Positions 63,725-64,000 of a stretch of 64,000 bases of DNA are shown here, in pieces. The notes under the pieces are model-generated. The model had not been told where the DNA came from, searched no databases, and saw only the letters and a list, made by a program, of their open reading frames with translations. Within the stretch, counting starts at the first letter, position 1, and each line of letters opens with the position of its first letter. This stretch comes from Sacculina carcini. Taxonomy: Eukaryota; Arthropoda; Thecostraca; Sacculinidae. Location of the stretch: contig OU696587.1 of assembly GCA_916048095.2 (NCBI GenBank), positions 545,252-609,251 of the forward strand, written 5' to 3'. Made by a program: the position numbers and the translations under genes.

Positions 63725-64000
63725 GTATGAGTGTGCGAGCGTGTGTGAGTTTGTCAGTATATATACACGCATGCATGTATGAATGTGTGTATATGTATGT
63801 ATATATATGTGTATATATATGTATGTATGTGTATGTGTGTATATATGTGTGTATGTGTGTATATATGTGTGTATGTGTGTATATATGTGTGTATGTGTGT
63901 ATATATGTGTGTATGTGTGTATATATGTGTGTATATATGTGTGTATGTGTGTATATATGTGTGTATGTGTGTATATATGTGTGTATGTGTGTATATATGT
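63725..64000 (+). repeat. TG/TA minisatellite with 20-bp units
   Basis: From ~63826 units of GTATGTGTGTATATATGTGT repeat to the window edge, preceded by less regular TATGTATATATATGTG. It continues beyond the window. Confidence 0.93.

Overview
The window reads as nuclear DNA of an invertebrate animal, most likely an arthropod. The reasons are interstitial TTAGG-type arrays (8.9-9.3 kb), an animal Polinton/adintovirus gene block, CR1/L2/I-type LINEs, a Penelope-like element and Ty3/gypsy elements. Chelicerate versus crustacean cannot be decided from sequence alone. I recognise no ordinary single-copy host gene; every coding stretch I can place belongs to a mobile element or an integrated virus-like element.

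Layout. 1-3.9 kb and 8.35-8.7 kb: remnant of an integrated Polinton/adintovirus, with structural genes packed head to tail (penton-like C-terminus, pVI-like basic protein, hexon-like major capsid protein, adenain-type protease, a conserved gene of unknown function) and further unknown genes. One of these is split by a 4.4-kb LTR retrotransposon (3911-8344) with 686-bp LTRs, a TCAGC target duplication and a PBS matching tRNA-His. 8.9-9.3 kb: TTAGG-like arrays. 10.5-11.6 kb: a short non-coding LTR element (TRIM-like). 11.6-14.9 kb: a decayed LINE cut by a gypsy LTR fragment.

15.0-46.2 kb is dominated by six head-to-tail, partly truncated copies of a 2.6-4.3 kb non-coding composite repeat. One half is built from GC-rich CCCGCCCGTCGTGCGG modules and the other from roughly 190-bp hairpin modules. 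Into it are inserted a nearly complete gypsy element (18.0-22.95 kb, minus), a nearly intact CR1 LINE (24.8-29.06 kb, plus) and a Penelope-like element forming an 897-bp near-perfect inverted repeat (29.2-31.2 kb) with a hammerhead-ribozyme-like motif in each arm.

46.25-52.14 kb: an L2-like LINE (minus) with a PHD-finger/CCHC ORF1, itself interrupted by an internally deleted gypsy relative that keeps only the integrase. 52.1-53.1 kb: a gypsy gag remnant. 53.1-56.1 kb: mostly featureless AT-rich DNA with hAT and piggyBac end fragments and a GT microsatellite. 56.2-57.7 kb: 3' part of an RNase H-bearing I-type LINE. 57.7-58.8 kb: gypsy 5' LTR, PBS and gag (minus). 59.5-63.6 kb: another LINE with coiled-coil/CCHC ORF1 and EN-RT ORF2, ending in a TG/TA minisatellite that runs off the window.

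Most notable: (i) a gypsy element whose gag ATG lies in the 5' LTR, whose pol stop codon is made by the first bases of the 3' LTR, and whose putative primer-binding site is complementary to the 5' end of tRNA-Phe rather than to a tRNA 3' end, a site shared by the unrelated TRIM-like element; (ii) the hammerhead-like motifs in the Penelope palindrome; (iii) the ~190-bp hairpin-module repeat; (iv) the retrotransposon-split viral gene.
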